Shown: positions 9,890-21,434, numbered from the stretch's first letter. The stretch is 64,000 nucleotides of DNA from Vicia villosa (GCF_029867415.1 NC_081184.1:104517692-104581691), one strand, 5' to 3'. Notes: a model not told the origin generated them from the letters alone. Numbers and translations are program-made.

Positions 9890-12800
9890 TCATTCTGGGC
9901 ATAAATCCATACTAATATTCTTCAGAATGAACTTAAACCTATCTTCAGCAAGGGGTTTTGTAAAGATATCAGCCCATTGATGGTCTGTATCCACAAAGTT
10001 TAATGATATAACACCCTTCTGAACATAGTCCCTTATGAAATGATGCTTAATCTCAATATGTTTAGCTTTTGAATGTAAAATAGGATTCTTAGATAAACAT
10101 ATAGCAGAAGTATTATCACAGAAAATAAGAATGTTACTCTCATATATCTGATAATCTTCCAGCTGACTTCTCATCCAGAGCATTTGTGTGCTACAACCAG
10201 CAGCAGCAACATATTCTGCTTCTGTTGTTGAGAGGGCAATAGTAGCTTGCTTCTTGCTGTACCATGAGATCAGATGACTTCCAAGAAATTGACAACTTCC
10301 AGAAGTGCTCTTTCTTTCTATTCTATCTCCAGCATAGTCAGCATCACAGAATCCTACTAAGTTGTAATCTTTAGATCTTCTGTAAACTAAACCAACATTA
10401 GTAGTACCTTTCAGATACCTTAGAATTCTCTTAACCGCAGTTAAATGAGATTCTCTTGGATCTGATTGGAATCGAGCACACAAACAAACACTAAAGAGAA
10501 TGTCAGGTCTAGAAGCAGTTAGATATAGAAGAGATCCAATCATACCTCTGTACAACTTCTGATCTACCTTCTTACTTACCTCATCCTTACCCAGTACACA
10601 TGTTGGATGCATAGGAGTTTTGGCTTCTTTGCTTTCAGAAAGATTAAACTTCTTCAGAAGTTCTTTCACATACTTCGTTTGATGAACATAGGTTCCATCG
10701 GAAGTTTGGTTGATTTGAATCCCAAGGAAATACTTGAGTTCTCCCATCATGCTCATTTCAAATTCAGCCTGCATAGACTCAGCAAACTCCTTTCCAAGTG
10801 TAGCATTAGATGTTCCAAAGATAATATCATCAACATATATTTGACAAATTAAAATATCCTTTTTAAATGTTTTACAAAAGAGAGTAGTGTCCACTTTTCC
10901 TCTAGTGAAATCATTTTCCAGAAGGAAAGAACTCAAACGTTCATACCAAGCTCTGGGAGCTTGTTTCAATCCGTATAATGATTTCTTTAGTTTGAAAACA
11001 TGATTTGGAGACATGGAGTCTTCAAAACCAGGAGGTTGATGGACATAAACTTCTTCATCTATGTAACCATTTAAGAAGGCACTCTTAACATCCATCTGAT
11101 AAAGAGTGATGTTGTGTTGAGTGGCAAAAGAAATTAATAGACGAATAGATTCTAACCTGGCCACTGGTGCAAAGGTTTCTGTATAATCAATCCCTTCTTG
11201 CTGACTATAACCCTGAGCAACCAGTCTGGCTTTGTTTCTTACCACTTCACCTTTCTCACTTAGCTTGTTTCTGAAAACCCACTTAGTACCGATGATGTTA
11301 AATCCTTTTGGTCTAGGAACCAAGTCCCATACATCATTCCTTGTAAACTGATTTAGTTCTTCTTGCATGGCAATTATCCAGTCTGGATCTTCTAGATCTT
11401 GATCAACAGAAGTTGGCTCGATCAAAGAAACAAGACCTAATTGACATTCTGCATTGTTCTTAAGGAATGCCCTTGTTCTGATGGGATCATCTTTCTTTCC
11501 AAGGATCACATCTTCTGAATGAGCTGAAGCAAGTCTAGGTGATCTTCTGATAGTTGGTTCTTCAGAAATCCTAAGATTCTCTAAAGATGCAGTAACTTGA
11601 TCTTCTGATCCATTGCTTCTGAGACTGCCAGCTTCTGCAGCTTTGCTTCTTGGTTCTACTGCTTCTGATATATCAATATCAAAATCTGCAAAATTCTCAA
11701 ACTGCTTTGGTTTTTCAAGACCAAGCTTATCATCAAACCTGATATTGATTGATTCTTCTACAATCAATGTTTCAGTATTGTATACTTTGTAGCCTTTAGA
11801 GCGTTCAGAATATCCAAGAAGGAAACACTTTTGTGCTTTGGAATCAAACTTACCAAGATGATCTTTAGTATTCAGAATAAAACATACACATCCAAAAGGA
11901 TGGAAATATGAAATGTTGGGCTTTCTGTTCTTCCACAATTCATAAGGAGTCTTATTTAGAATAGGTCTGATAGAGATTCTATTCTGAATATAGCATGCAG
12001 TGTTAATTGCTTCTGCCCAGAAATGCTTAGCCATATTGGTTTCATTGATCATGGTTCTGGCCATTTCTTGTAGAGTCCTATTCTTTCGTTCTACAACTCC
12101 ATTTTGCTGTGGAGTTCTAGGACAAGAGAAATCATGGGCAATACCATTTTCTTTGAAGAACTCCTCAAAGAATCTGTTCTCAAATTCACCACCATGATCA
12201 CTTCTGACCTTTATGATTTTACACTCTTTCTCAGATTGAATCTGAGTGCAGAATTCAAAAAACACTGAATGAGACTCATCCTTGTGTTTCAAGAACTTTA
12301 CCCAAGTCCATCGGCTATAATCATCAATGATGACTAATCCATATTTCTTCTCTCTGACAGATGTTGTTTTGACTGGGCCAAACAGATCAATGTGCAAGAG
12401 TTCTAACGGCCTTGAGGTAGAAACAACATTCTTAGACTTGAATGCAGGTCTGGAGAACTTGCCCTTCTGACATGCTTCACAAAGAGCATCTGATTTGAAT
12501 TTCAGATTTGGGAGTCCTCTGACCAGATTTAGTTTGTTAATCTGAGAAATCTTTCTCAAACTAGCATGTCCTAATCTTCTGTGCCAGACCCATTGCTCCT
12601 CAGAAACAGACATAAGACAAGTTACCTTCTGCTTCTCAAGATCAGAAAGATCAATCTTATAAATGTTGTTCTTCCTCTTGCCTGTAAATAGAATTGAGCC
12701 ATCCTTTTGACTTACAGCCTTGCAAGACTCTTGATTGAAGATTATATCATAACCATTGTCACTTAATTGACTTATGGACAATAAGTTATGCGTTAATCCT

Positions 12801-13024
12801 TCTACAAGAAGTACATTAGTTATGGAAGGAGAGTTACCAAGACTTATGGTTCCAGAGCCAATGATTTTGCCCTTCTGATCTCCTCCAAACTTGACTTCTC
12901 CACCTGGTTTAAGCACCAGGTCTTGGAATGTAGACCTTCTTCCCGTCATGTGTCGCGAGCATCCAGAGTCCAGGTACCATGACATTTTGCTTTTTGTCCT
13001 CTTTGCCGCCAAGGATATCTGCAA
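9890..13024 (-). CDS. pol: Inner Copia pol polyprotein
   Basis: The open frame is 1044 codons. Domains in order: aspartic protease (WYLDSGCSRHMTG at about residues 17-29), GAG pre-integrase (WVWHRRLGHA ... CEACQKGK, about 145-190), integrase core ([33 protein letters not shown]), reverse transcriptase ([31 protein letters not shown]) and RNase H ([27 protein letters not shown]), ending ...DLCPE. All catalytic signatures I looked for are present and there is no internal stop. The frame overlaps the end of gag by 116 nt and is in the +1 frame relative to it, so translation as a fusion would need a frameshift, or the copy carries an indel. The M at 13024 is only the first Met in frame. Confidence 0.92.
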   Translation of the reverse strand: MQISLAAKRTKSKMSWYLDSGCSRHMTGRRSTFQDLVLKPGGEVKFGGDQKGKIIGSGTISLGNSPSITNVLLVEGLTHNLLSISQLSDNGYDIIFNQESCKAVSQKDGSILFTGKRKNNIYKIDLSDLEKQKVTCLMSVSEEQWVWHRRLGHASLRKISQINKLNLVRGLPNLKFKSDALCEACQKGKFSRPAFKSKNVVSTSRPLELLHIDLFGPVKTTSVREKKYGLVIIDDYSRWTWVKFLKHKDESHSVFFEFCTQIQSEKECKIIKVRSDHGGEFENRFFEEFFKENGIAHDFSCPRTPQQNGVVERKNRTLQEMARTMINETNMAKHFWAEAINTACYIQNRISIRPILNKTPYELWKNRKPNISYFHPFGCVCFILNTKDHLGKFDSKAQKCFLLGYSERSKGYKVYNTETLIVEESINIRFDDKLGLEKPKQFENFADFDIDISEAVEPRSKAAEAGSLRSNGSEDQVTASLENLRISEEPTIRRSPRLASAHSEDVILGKKDDPIRTRAFLKNNAECQLGLVSLIEPTSVDQDLEDPDWIIAMQEELNQFTRNDVWDLVPRPKGFNIIGTKWVFRNKLSEKGEVVRNKARLVAQGYSQQEGIDYTETFAPVARLESIRLLISFATQHNITLYQMDVKSAFLNGYIDEEVYVHQPPGFEDSMSPNHVFKLKKSLYGLKQAPRAWYERLSSFLLENDFTRGKVDTTLFCKTFKKDILICQIYVDDIIFGTSNATLGKEFAESMQAEFEMSMMGELKYFLGIQINQTSDGTYVHQTKYVKELLKKFNLSESKEAKTPMHPTCVLGKDEVSKKVDQKLYRGMIGSLLYLTASRPDILFSVCLCARFQSDPRESHLTAVKRILRYLKGTTNVGLVYRRSKDYNLVGFCDADYAGDRIERKSTSGSCQFLGSHLISWYSKKQATIALSTTEAEYVAAAGCSTQMLWMRSQLEDYQIYESNILIFCDNTSAICLSKNPILHSKAKHIEIKHHFIRDYVQKGVISLNFVDTDHQWADIFTKPLAEDRFKFILKNISMDLCPE

Positions 13025-14834
13025 TAGGAATAATCTTTTCCTTAGGTACCCACAATTTCTTGGGTCCTTTCTTGTTAGTTTTCCTCAAGTTCTGATTGAA
13101 CTTGGGTTTAGCAAAATATTTAACAGGAGGAACAGCATGATATTTCTTATTCTGAGTTCCATGATATTTCTTAGGTTGTGTCACATGCTTCTTGGTGTGT
13201 GTTATGTGAAAACTTTGTGCATGTGATGTGTGCTTAATATCATGGGAGTGGCCAAATTTAAATTGGTTATACAAAGGCTTGTATGATATTTTCATATCAT
13301 CCACAGATTCAAGCTTGTATGGGATTTCACCCTCATAACCAATGCCAACTCTCTTGTTTCCAGACACAGCATATATCATAGAAGCTAGCTGACTTCTGCC
13401 AATACTTCTAGATAAGAACTTCCTGAAACTTAAATCATATTCTTTCAGAATAAGATTCAGACTAGGAGTGGATTTTTCTGAATCAGAAGGAGATCCAACA
13501 TTATTGGATAATTTTAAAACTTTTTCTTTTAATTCAGAATTTTCCAACTCAAGCTTTTTGGTTTCAAATTCAAATTGCTTTTTCAGCTTTTTGTATTTGA
13601 AACTAAGATGAGCTTTTAATTCAAGAAGCTCTGTTAGACTGGAAACTAACTCTTCTCTAGATAGTTCAGAGAATACCTCTTCAGAATCTGATTCTGATGT
13701 AGATTCTGATCCATCATCTTCTGTCGCCATCAGCGCAAAGTTTGCCTGCTCTCCTTCAGAGTCTGATCCTGATTCTGATTCAGAATCATCCCATGTTGCC
13801 ATAAGACCTTTCTTCTTATGAAACTTCTTCTTGGGATTCTCCTTCTGAAGTTTCGGACACTCATTCTTGTAATGTCCAGGCTCATTGCACTCATAGCAGA
13901 CAGCCTTCTTCTTGTCAGATCTTCTGTCACCAGAAGATTCTCCACGTTCAAATTTCTTTGAACTTCTGAAGCCTCTGAACTTCCTTTGCTTGCTCTTCCA
14001 GAGTTGGTTTACCCTTCTGGAGATCATGGACAGTTCATCTTCTTCTTCAGATTCTGATTCTTCAGGATCTTCTTCTCTAGCCTGAAAAGCGTTAGTGCAT
14101 TATTTAATATTAGATTTTAATGCAACAGACTTACCTTTCTTCTGAGGCTCGTTTGACTCCAGCTCAATTTCATGGCTTCTCAAGGCACTGATAAGCTCTT
14201 CCAAAGAAACTTCATTCAGATTCTTGGCAATCTTGAATGCAGTCACCATTGGGCCCCATCTTCTAGGCAAACTTCTGATGATTTTCTTTACATGATCAGC
14301 CTTGGTGTAGCCTTTATCGAGAACTCTCAATCCAACAGTCAGAGTTTGAAATCTTGAAAACATCTTCTCAATGTCTTCATCATCCTCCATCTTGAAGGCT
14401 TCATACTTCTGGATTAATGCAAGAGCTTTGGTCTCCTTGACTTGAGCATTTCCTTCATGAGTCATCTTCAAGGACTCATATATGTCATAGGCCGTTTCCC
14501 TGTTAGATATCTTCTCATACTCAGCATGAGAGATAGCATTCAGCAAAACAGTCCTGCATTTGTGATGATTCTTGAAATCTTTCTTTTGATCATCATTCAT
14601 TTCGCTTCTCGTGAGCCTTACACCAGTAGCTTTAACAGGATGTTTGTAACCATCCAACAGAAGATCCCATAGATCAGCATCTAGACCAAGAAAGTAACTT
14701 TCCAGTTTATCTTTCCAGTATTCAAAGTTTTCACCATCAAATACTGGTGGTCTAGTATAACCATTGTTACCATTGTATTGCTCAGCAGAGCCAGATGTAG
14801 ATGCAGCTGGATTTGTTGGAATTTCACCAGCCAT
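12909..14834 (-). pseudogene. gag: Inner Copia gag with one in-frame stop
   Basis: Translation starts at ATG 14834 (MAGEIPTNPAAS) and shows the Copia gag domain (PPVFDGENFEYWKDKLESYF, about residues 32-52). It runs to a TAA at 14100-14102, then resumes in the same frame through an acidic stretch to the CCHC knuckle CYECNEPGHYKNEC (about 13905-13860) and on to 12909. Apart from the single TAA the frame is open, so one nonsense change separates the capsid-like part from the zinc knuckle. Downstream the gag frame overlaps the pol frame. Suppression of the stop is possible in principle but not supported by anything I see. Confidence 0.85.
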
Positions 14835-14906
14835 CTTTTACTGAAGCGTTTTTCTCTTCCTGAATCTTTTCTAAACACGGTTAAGTGCTTGCACCTTAGA
14901 ACCGGC

Positions 14907-14918
14907 GCTCTGATGCCA
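14907..14918 (-). promoter_or_regulatory. Primer-binding site (initiator-Met tRNA type) of inner element
   Basis: Two bases from the LTR end, the minus strand reads TGGCATCAGAGC. This differs by one base from the TGGTATCAGAGC common to plant Copia elements primed by initiator-Met tRNA. Confidence 0.85.
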
Positions 14919-14920
14919 AT

Positions 14921-16152
14921 TGAAGGATAGAAAAACACTTAGAAGGGGGGGGGGGGTTTGAATAAGTGTAGTCTTAAAAACATGAACGATAAAAATAAAT
15001 TGCACAGTTATTTTTATCCTGGTTCGTTGTTAACTAAACTACTCCAGTCCACCCCCGCGGAGTGATTTACCTCACCTGAGGATTTAATCCACTAATCGCA
15101 ACAGATTACAATGGTTTTCCACTTAGTCCGCGACTAAGTCTTCCAGAGTATCCTGATCACAACCTGATCACTCCAGGAACAAATGCTTAGACACAAGCTA
15201 AGACTTTCTTAGAGTATCCTGACCACCACGTGATCACTCTAATTACAACTGCTTAGACACAAGCTAAGACTTCCTAGAGTATCCTGATCAACACTTGATC
15301 ACTCTAGTTACTTACAAATTAATGTAATCAATTCTAAGAGTATTACAATTGCTTCTGAAAAGCTATAATCACAACAATGATATTTCTCTTATCGTTTAAG
15401 CTTAATCTCACTAATATATTACAACAGCAATGTAGTGAGCTTTGATGAAGATGAAGTTTCTGAGCTTTGAATTGAACAGCATTTCAGCAAGTTAATATTC
15501 ACAGAATTTGGTTCAGAGTTGTTTCAGTGTTGGTAACCTTGCTTCTCATCAGAACTTCATATTTATAGGCGTTTGAGAAGATGACCATTGAGCGCATTTA
15601 ATGCTTTGCGTGTTCCGTACAGCTTTGCATTTAATGTTTCACGCTTTTGTCAACTACCTCGAGCCTTGTTCACGCTGTGTCTACTGACGTTGCCTTTAAT
15701 AGCTTTCAACGTTCCTTTTGTCAGTCAGCGTAGCCTGCCACCTGTACTTTCTTCTGATCTGATGTTTGTGAATATAATATTTGAATATCATCAGAGTCAA
15801 ACAGGTTGGTGCATAACATCTTCTTGTCTTCTGACCTTGAAGTGCTTCTGAGCGTGATACCATGAGAACTTCAGTGCTTCTGCTTCTGATCTCAAGTTCT
15901 TCTGATGCTTCCATAGACCCATGTTCTGATTCTGCCTTGACCATCTTCTGATGTCTTGCCAGACCATGTTCTGATGTTGCATGCTGAACCTTCTGAGACA
16001 AAGCTTCTGAGCGCTGATTTGTGCATACTCTTTATATATTTCCTGAAAGGGAAATTGCAATGTATTAGAGTACCACATTATCTCACACAAAATTCATATC
16101 CTTGTTATCATCAAAACTAAGAATATTGATCAGAATAAATCTTGTTCTAACA
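14921..16152 (-). repeat. 5' LTR of inner Copia element
   Basis: Nearly identical to 6474-7702 and followed by the second ATAGT duplication at 16153-16157. It begins with a longer G run, and carries the same TGATCA block array at about 15115-15310. Confidence 0.93.
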
Positions 16153-16157
16153 ATAGT

Positions 16158-16373
16158 AGTGGTAGAGGGGTTACCTACACTTCCTTTACCAAGTATGGCT
16201 CCCCGATTGTTATCTCCATAGGTGACATACCCCTTTTTCTTTGCGTGAAACTCAATGAAAAGAGATATGTCTCCCGTCATGTGTCTTGAACATCCGCTAT
16301 CAAGGAACCACAACCTTTCGGCAATGTCAAGACACTTTTCCTGCAAAATTAATTTAGAGAGGGAGGTCCCCAA
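16158..16373 (-). pseudogene. Outer Copia protease fragment at the insertion junction
   Basis: The frame shows LWFLDSGCSRHMTG, the Copia aspartic protease active site, and continues to GNPSTTTI, where the inner element interrupts it. The pol frame here is offset from the preceding gag frame (-1 relation, about 25 nt overlap). The missing downstream part resumes at 6473. Confidence 0.85.
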
Positions 16374-18088
16374 TTTTCATTGGGTCCTTGGTAGTGAGTA
16401 CATAATTTGTTGCACTTGGGCAACCATTGAAATACTCCTTTAGGAACTAAAATCCTCCTAAATTTGCATTTTTCAATGGTATGACCCTTTTTGCAACAAT
16501 AATGACAGGTAATATGATGAGAATATGCTGTTTTGCTAGTTGATACTTTTGGTACAAAAGTGTACTTACTATATAAAGGAGTATACGATCTTTTGAACTT
16601 ATTTGGATCAACCGCAAAAGTCACTTTTGGTTGTAGAGCCTTGTCTAATTTGGCTTTTAGATCTCTTACTTCTTTTTGCCAAATGTGACATGTCTCACAA
16701 CCAAACCATGATGTAGGATCTATTTCAACTTTATCCTTTTGAATGTCTAGCATAGATTGTTTTAAAGCTTCCATATCCTTTTCGGTTTTCTAAACTTTTG
16801 ATTCAAGATATGAAAAGATTTTCTTATTTGAGGCCAAAAGTTTGAAAGCTTCAATTCCATCTCTATGTAATTCTTCAAAAGCAAGTTTTAGTTGAGAATG
16901 AGATACCTTATCTATGAGTTCAGGTTTAAGATGACTTACAGCTTTCTTTTTCTTGTGTTGATGAGCCATAAGGCATAAGTTTGCTGATTCTTCTTCATCG
17001 CTTGATGAGCTTTCACTAGATGAATCACTTTCCCATGCTATGTAGGCTCTTTTAGATTTGTTATGACCTTTGCTTTGGTTCTTCTCTTTTTCCTTCTTAA
17101 GATATGGACAATCCGGTTTGTAGTGACCGGCTTTCCCACAATTAAAGCAAGGGCCTTTGATTTTTCCTTTGTTGTTGTCATCTTGTTTGAACTTGTTTGA
17201 TTGCTTTCTATAGTTGATCAAGCCTTTGTCAGAATGCTTTGCTCCATTTTTCTTTAGATATTTGTTGTATCTTCGCACAAACAGTCCCATTTCCTCATCA
17301 TCGGAGTCTTCGTCATCACTTGTATCACTATCCTCTAGCTCTTGTCTTGAGGTCTTTGAACTTGAAGCCTTTAGAGCTATTGATTTCTTCTCTACCTCTT
17401 TCTCCATGTTCTTCTCTTTCTTTGCCCTTTTCTCATGCATGTCAAGGCATTTAAGGTGTTGTTCATGTTCCTCTAGTTTACCAAAGAGAGTGGTAATGTC
17501 TAAGGTGTTTAGATCATTTGCTTCCTTTATTGCTGTAACCTTGGGTTGCCATTCCCTGTTCAAACATCTTAAGATTTTGTTAGTAGCAACTGCATTGGAA
17601 ACAGGTCTATCAAGAGAATTTAAACGATTTTTCAAGTGAACGAATCTCTTCTGCATGTTTTCGATGGATTCACCATCTTCCATGTGGAAGAGTTCAAATT
17701 CTTGAGTTAACGTATTGATTCTAGCTAGTTTGACATCATCCGTTCCCTCGTGGGCAACTTGCAATGTGTCCCACATAGCTTTAGCGGATCTACAATGGGA
17801 AACGCGATAGTATTCATCAACTCCTAGAGCTGAGATTAGAATGTTTCTCGCTTTCCAATCGTATCCATATCTCTTTTCATCTTCAGCATCCCAAGTATTT
17901 TCTGGTTTTGGAACAACTGCACCAGCTGCATTTGTCATGGTGATCTGAAAGGGACCATTGACAATAGCTGTCCAGATGTTCCTATCAATTGCATTGATGT
18001 GGACACACATACAGTCCTTCCAATAGCCATAGTTTTCACCGTTGAAAACTGGAGCTCTATTGTGAGCCCCTTTAGGTCCGGAAGCCAT
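16349..18088 (-). pseudogene. gag: Outer Copia gag with one in-frame stop
   Basis: The likely start is MASGPKGAHN at 18088; an in-frame Met at 18142 lies in the primer site and is unlikely. The Copia gag core (RAPVFNGENYGYWKD) is near the N-terminus. Then come an acidic serine-rich linker, a first knuckle CFNCGKAGHYKPDC, a second acidic stretch, a TAG at 16790-16792, and in the same frame a second knuckle CHYCCKKGHTIEKC. The two knuckles and acidic linkers resemble Sirevirus gag. One stop and a gag/pol frame offset mark it as non-coding in its present state. Confidence 0.85.
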
Positions 18089-18127
18089 CTTTCCAATAAG
18101 TGTTTCACGTAGCACGGAATAAACCAG

Positions 18128-18143
18128 AGCTCTTGATGCCACT
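18128..18143 (-). promoter_or_regulatory. Primer-binding site of outer element
   Basis: Directly after the LTR the minus strand reads AGTGGCATCAAGAGC, a close variant of the initiator-Met complement TGGTATCAGAGC with one extra A. Confidence 0.75.
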
Positions 18144-19635
18144 TGTTAGACGCTGGCCTAAGGATCTAGAGGGGGGGTGAATAGATCTCTCAGAGTTTTT
18201 TGGAGTTAATTGAACTTTAAGCGAAAGCGGTTCTGAATCGACTCGCGTCTATTCCGAACCACTATTGAAACGATTGTATATGTGTTAAAACCACTAAATA
18301 GCTTGAGATAAAAGATAAGAGAATACCCTATAGAATCAATATGTCGCTCTAATGAAAATCGATTAACTTCTTATATGATGAACGATGTTTGCAATGCAGT
18401 AATAGTGATAGAAGCAAAAACACAAACACTTGGTGATAATGATCAATTGATGGTGATTCAATGTGTGATGAGTTGTGATGTTTATACAAGTTCTTAATTC
18501 ACAATTTTAACACTTGAATCATTGATAAATTTTCAATTATCACCAAATATGAACAGAACGTAAATGAAAAGATAAAAGCGACAAGAACACGATATTTGTT
18601 TAGGCAGTTCGTCGATCGTCCTCGCTACGACTACGTCTGCCCCCAATTCCAAACTGAAATTGGGAAATCTTCCATTAATGTTGAAAGCAGTTTATACAAA
18701 GAAGATAGCAAAGCGATAAACAATAAACCAAATTTGTCGATCCTTTGAATTTTCTTCCCCCTTAATCTTGAGCCAGATCAAGGTCTTCCAAGAGCTTCAC
18801 TTTGATCCCTTTCTGCAGTGTCTTGAATTGCTTGAACACTTGTTCTTCAATCTTCACACTCAGCTGGATCCTTGATGAAGCCTCTTGATAAAAAACCCCC
18901 AAAATTCACCAATCTTGGAGGACAAAACCCTCAGATTTTATTCACCAAAAACCCCACAAATCTTCACCCACTAGGAATCTTCAATTCCGTTCCATGGACG
19001 TTATCGAACTCGATCACTAACCCTCAACACAAGAATGATTATGTGTAATTGTGTTGGAGATGACGAAGAACGAAGATGAGAAGCCTTTGTGTATCTTTCA
19101 GTTGTTGGTGTTGAGAAGCAATAATGAACCTTAGACAATATATATGAGAGCTTATCACTTGGAGCAGAGAAAACCAGAAATTTTGGCATTTTTGATCAGA
19201 TAGGTCGACCTCTTGTGGTGCTTAGGTCGACCTAACAGAGCTACATATCTTTTGGATGTCATTTGTTCCCAGTTAGGTCGACCTGTTAAAGAAGTAGGTC
19301 GACCAGAATCCACTTCAGATGCGTTTTGGGGACCTTTCCTCAGATTAGGTCGACCTAGTTGTTGTGTAGGTCGACCTAGCAGAATGATATGTAAATTTCT
19401 TCATTTTAGGTCGACCTGTATTGGGAGTAGGTCGACCTGACTGCTGTTTTTCTGAGTTCCTCTTATTTTGCTTGTGTTGAGTCGACCTATATGCATAGTA
19501 GGTCGACCTGCTCTGTCATGAGTGACCAATGCTTGCTTTTCTTTGATTTCTTCTGCTTGTGCCTTGTTGCTTGTATGCTTGTTGAGTTTGCCATGAATCA
19601 AAAACATCTTTGTGAGATGTGGTCTTGTATTCACA
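18144..19635 (-). repeat. 5' LTR of outer Copia element (1492 bp)
   Basis: On the plus strand it runs from TGTTAGACGC to TTCACA. The palindrome array recurs here at 19202, 19224, 19275, 19296, 19347, 19368, 19408, 19429, 19479 and 19500, with the same steps as in the left LTR, and a TATATATA lies near 19139. Its left part contains AGAGGGGGGGTGAATAGA, shared in form with the solo LTR at 50143. Confidence 0.88.
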
Positions 19636-21247
19636 AAATATCTCGCAACATTAACAAGTTGTTGTCTACTTCTAAGCTGACCAGACAAAGAAATAAACAT
19701 ATGGCATAAATTCATATGAACAAAATATATCAAGAAAACTCATTCAAACATACAAAAGATTACTAATTCATTAAACTTCAGCTTATCCAACAAAACAAGT
19801 TTATCTCGGAATGAGTAAGATAATCACAACACAGAGAGATCTTAAGCTACACATTCCTAAGAAAGAAGATAAAAATGATAAACCTAAGGATGACACTTTA
19901 ATCCCTTGTAATTTGCTAGTCAGCAAGTGACGTATTCTGTCACCCTCCCATTGACTCTCCGTCTTCCTTTACTTCACTTCTGCATAATTTTCCCAATTTC
20001 AGAACATTTTCTTCTTTGCATTCCAACTCTATTTATAGAGGTTTCTCAACTACATATGGTCTCTATTTGGTTCTTGAGCCTTTACAATGATTCATTAACT
20101 TAAGCTCAAAGAATAAAACATATTCCTTTGTGTTGTACTTTAATAGTACATTGTACATGAGAGACAACATGACACTGTGACAAAAATGCAACAGTAGCAG
20201 CAATGCAAGAGCATTAGTAGCAGACTAAAAACAACTTTTCAGAGTTTTGTCTTGTAGTGTTTTATTCTTATCCATTCATTTTCTCCTTTGTATTGTATCG
20301 TTTCATTCTTATCCATTCATTCTCTCCCACTTATTAGCCGTATTTTCTTCTCAAATCTCTACCACGTCAGCATCTGCACTGAAGTTGAAAACTCATGCCG
20401 GAATATTCAGGATCAAGGCTGCTACTTGGTGTCCAGGATTCCTATCGTGACAATATTCATCACCGACGCTAATTCTGCACATGCACAAAACATATAAATT
20501 TGACAAAAGAGAGCACCTAGTGTGCTCTATCCTTAATTAACTAAAGTAACATAAAACATAAATAAATGACATTAATCAAGATATAAATTACCCTAAAATT
20601 CAAGTATAAGAAGATTAAATATTTCACATAAAGTGAGTTATCAAGATGAGTATGTCATTTCCTTAAAACCGAACCTCGATAAATCTCTAGTGTTATCTCT
20701 TTTCCCTTAACTTTTTTACTTTCCACTTGTTTTCTCCATCCTTAATTTTCGTTGCATATCAAAACATTTTTTAAAAAAATATTTTCAAACTTTGATTTAG
20801 AAAATAATTTGTCATATAATGCCTATTTTCAAACCTACACAATTCACCACCTCTTGTATATGGAGTCACATGTTCAATAAGTATAACTTTCCAAAGAATT
20901 ATTATTGTATAGTTAGAACATATTAATGTGTTTAATATCAATTTTTCCATCAAAATATCACTATAATTCAAATATAAAACACTTATATATGGAAGAGTTC
21001 TATTTTTTTAACAAATAAAACAATTAAATTACCAACTTACTCGTTATAAGTGGCGAGTTAGAAATTCATATATTTTGATGGTCATTAATAATATTTTCTT
21101 TTTTGAAAAGTGAATATAAATTGATAAAATAATTTGATAATTTAAATAAGTCTGCAATTTGCAAAATACATAGTATGTGTGAAAAATAATTTAGCCTAAA
21201 AATAAAGTAATTTTTTTCAATTGCCTACAAAAATGGGTGACAAATCA
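19636..21247. other. Intergenic DNA without recognised gene
   Basis: AT-rich. A CTCTATTTATAGAGG sequence at about 20026 resembles a retroelement TATA region, and TTCTTATCCATTCATT is duplicated at about 20266-20320. I see no supported ORF. It may contain an old LTR fragment, but I found no boundaries. Confidence 0.4.
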
Positions 21248-21266
21248 ATTATGCAGCTAGTTAGAG

Positions 21267-21393
21267 TGGGGTAGCTAAGCTGAAACTTGCTAGTTGGGTT
21301 AAAGGAGTTGTTGGTCCAGGGTTCAAATCCTGACAACAGCATTTATTTGTAAACAAGTTGTTGATACTTATAAATCAACAACTTAAAAAAAAT
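21267..21393 (+). mobile_element. tRNA-derived SINE with 19-bp target duplication
   Basis: The 127-bp body has a tRNA-like head with a B-box GGTTCAAATCC, a possible A-box near TAGCTAAGCTGA, a short tail and a terminal A run. It is flanked by ATTATGCAGCTAGTTAGAG (21248-21266) and ATTATGCAACTAGTTAGAG (21394-21412), a 19-bp duplication with one mismatch. Long flanking duplications and an internal Pol III promoter are hallmarks of a SINE mobilised by LINE machinery. The family is not identified. Confidence 0.75.
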
Positions 21394-21434
21394 ATTATGC
21401 AACTAGTTAGAGATGCCATGTACACATTATCAGG

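Larger units (their letters stand above)
6474..16152 (-). mobile_element. Inner, nearly complete Sirevirus-like Copia element nested in outer pol
   Basis: Two LTRs of 1229 bp (6474-7702) and 1232 bp (14921-16152) differ at about 11 sites by eye plus a G-run length difference. They are flanked by ATAGT duplications. On the minus strand the order is 5' LTR, primer-binding site, gag (one in-frame stop), pol (1044 codons open), a long 3' untranslated region with tandem repeats and several GGGGGAG tracts, and the 3' LTR. About 1% LTR divergence against about 2.7% for the host element agrees with a later insertion. Lineage assignment to Sirevirus rests on the repeated polypurine tracts, initiator-Met primer site, size and long 3' untranslated region. 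Confidence 0.93.
1..19635 (-). mobile_element. Outer Sirevirus-like Copia LTR retrotransposon, interrupted by a second element
   Basis: The sequence at 1-1018 recurs at 18617-19635 with roughly 25-30 differences by eye, so these are the two LTRs of one element read on the minus strand. In minus-strand order the element has a 5' LTR (18144-19635), an initiator-Met-type primer site, gag with two CCHC knuckles, protease, integrase, RT and RNase H, an extra ORF, a cluster of polypurine tracts and the 3' LTR. The left LTR is cut by the window edge (about 473 bp missing), so its target duplication cannot be checked; the right flank is AAATA. The pol gene is split by the element at 6474-16152. The gag-pol order protease-integrase-RT-RNase H defines Copia. 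Multiple GGGGGAG tracts and the size suggest the Sirevirus/Maximus lineage, which is an inference. Confidence 0.88.

Noticed and set aside
14050..14102. A possible 53-nt intron in the inner gag (GTAAGT ... CTAAC ... TTTTCAG on the minus strand) that would remove the TAA.
   Set aside because: It is shorter than usual plant introns, and splicing would shift the frame straight into a TAG. The sequence on both sides reads as normal gag in one frame, so a simple nonsense change is the better reading.
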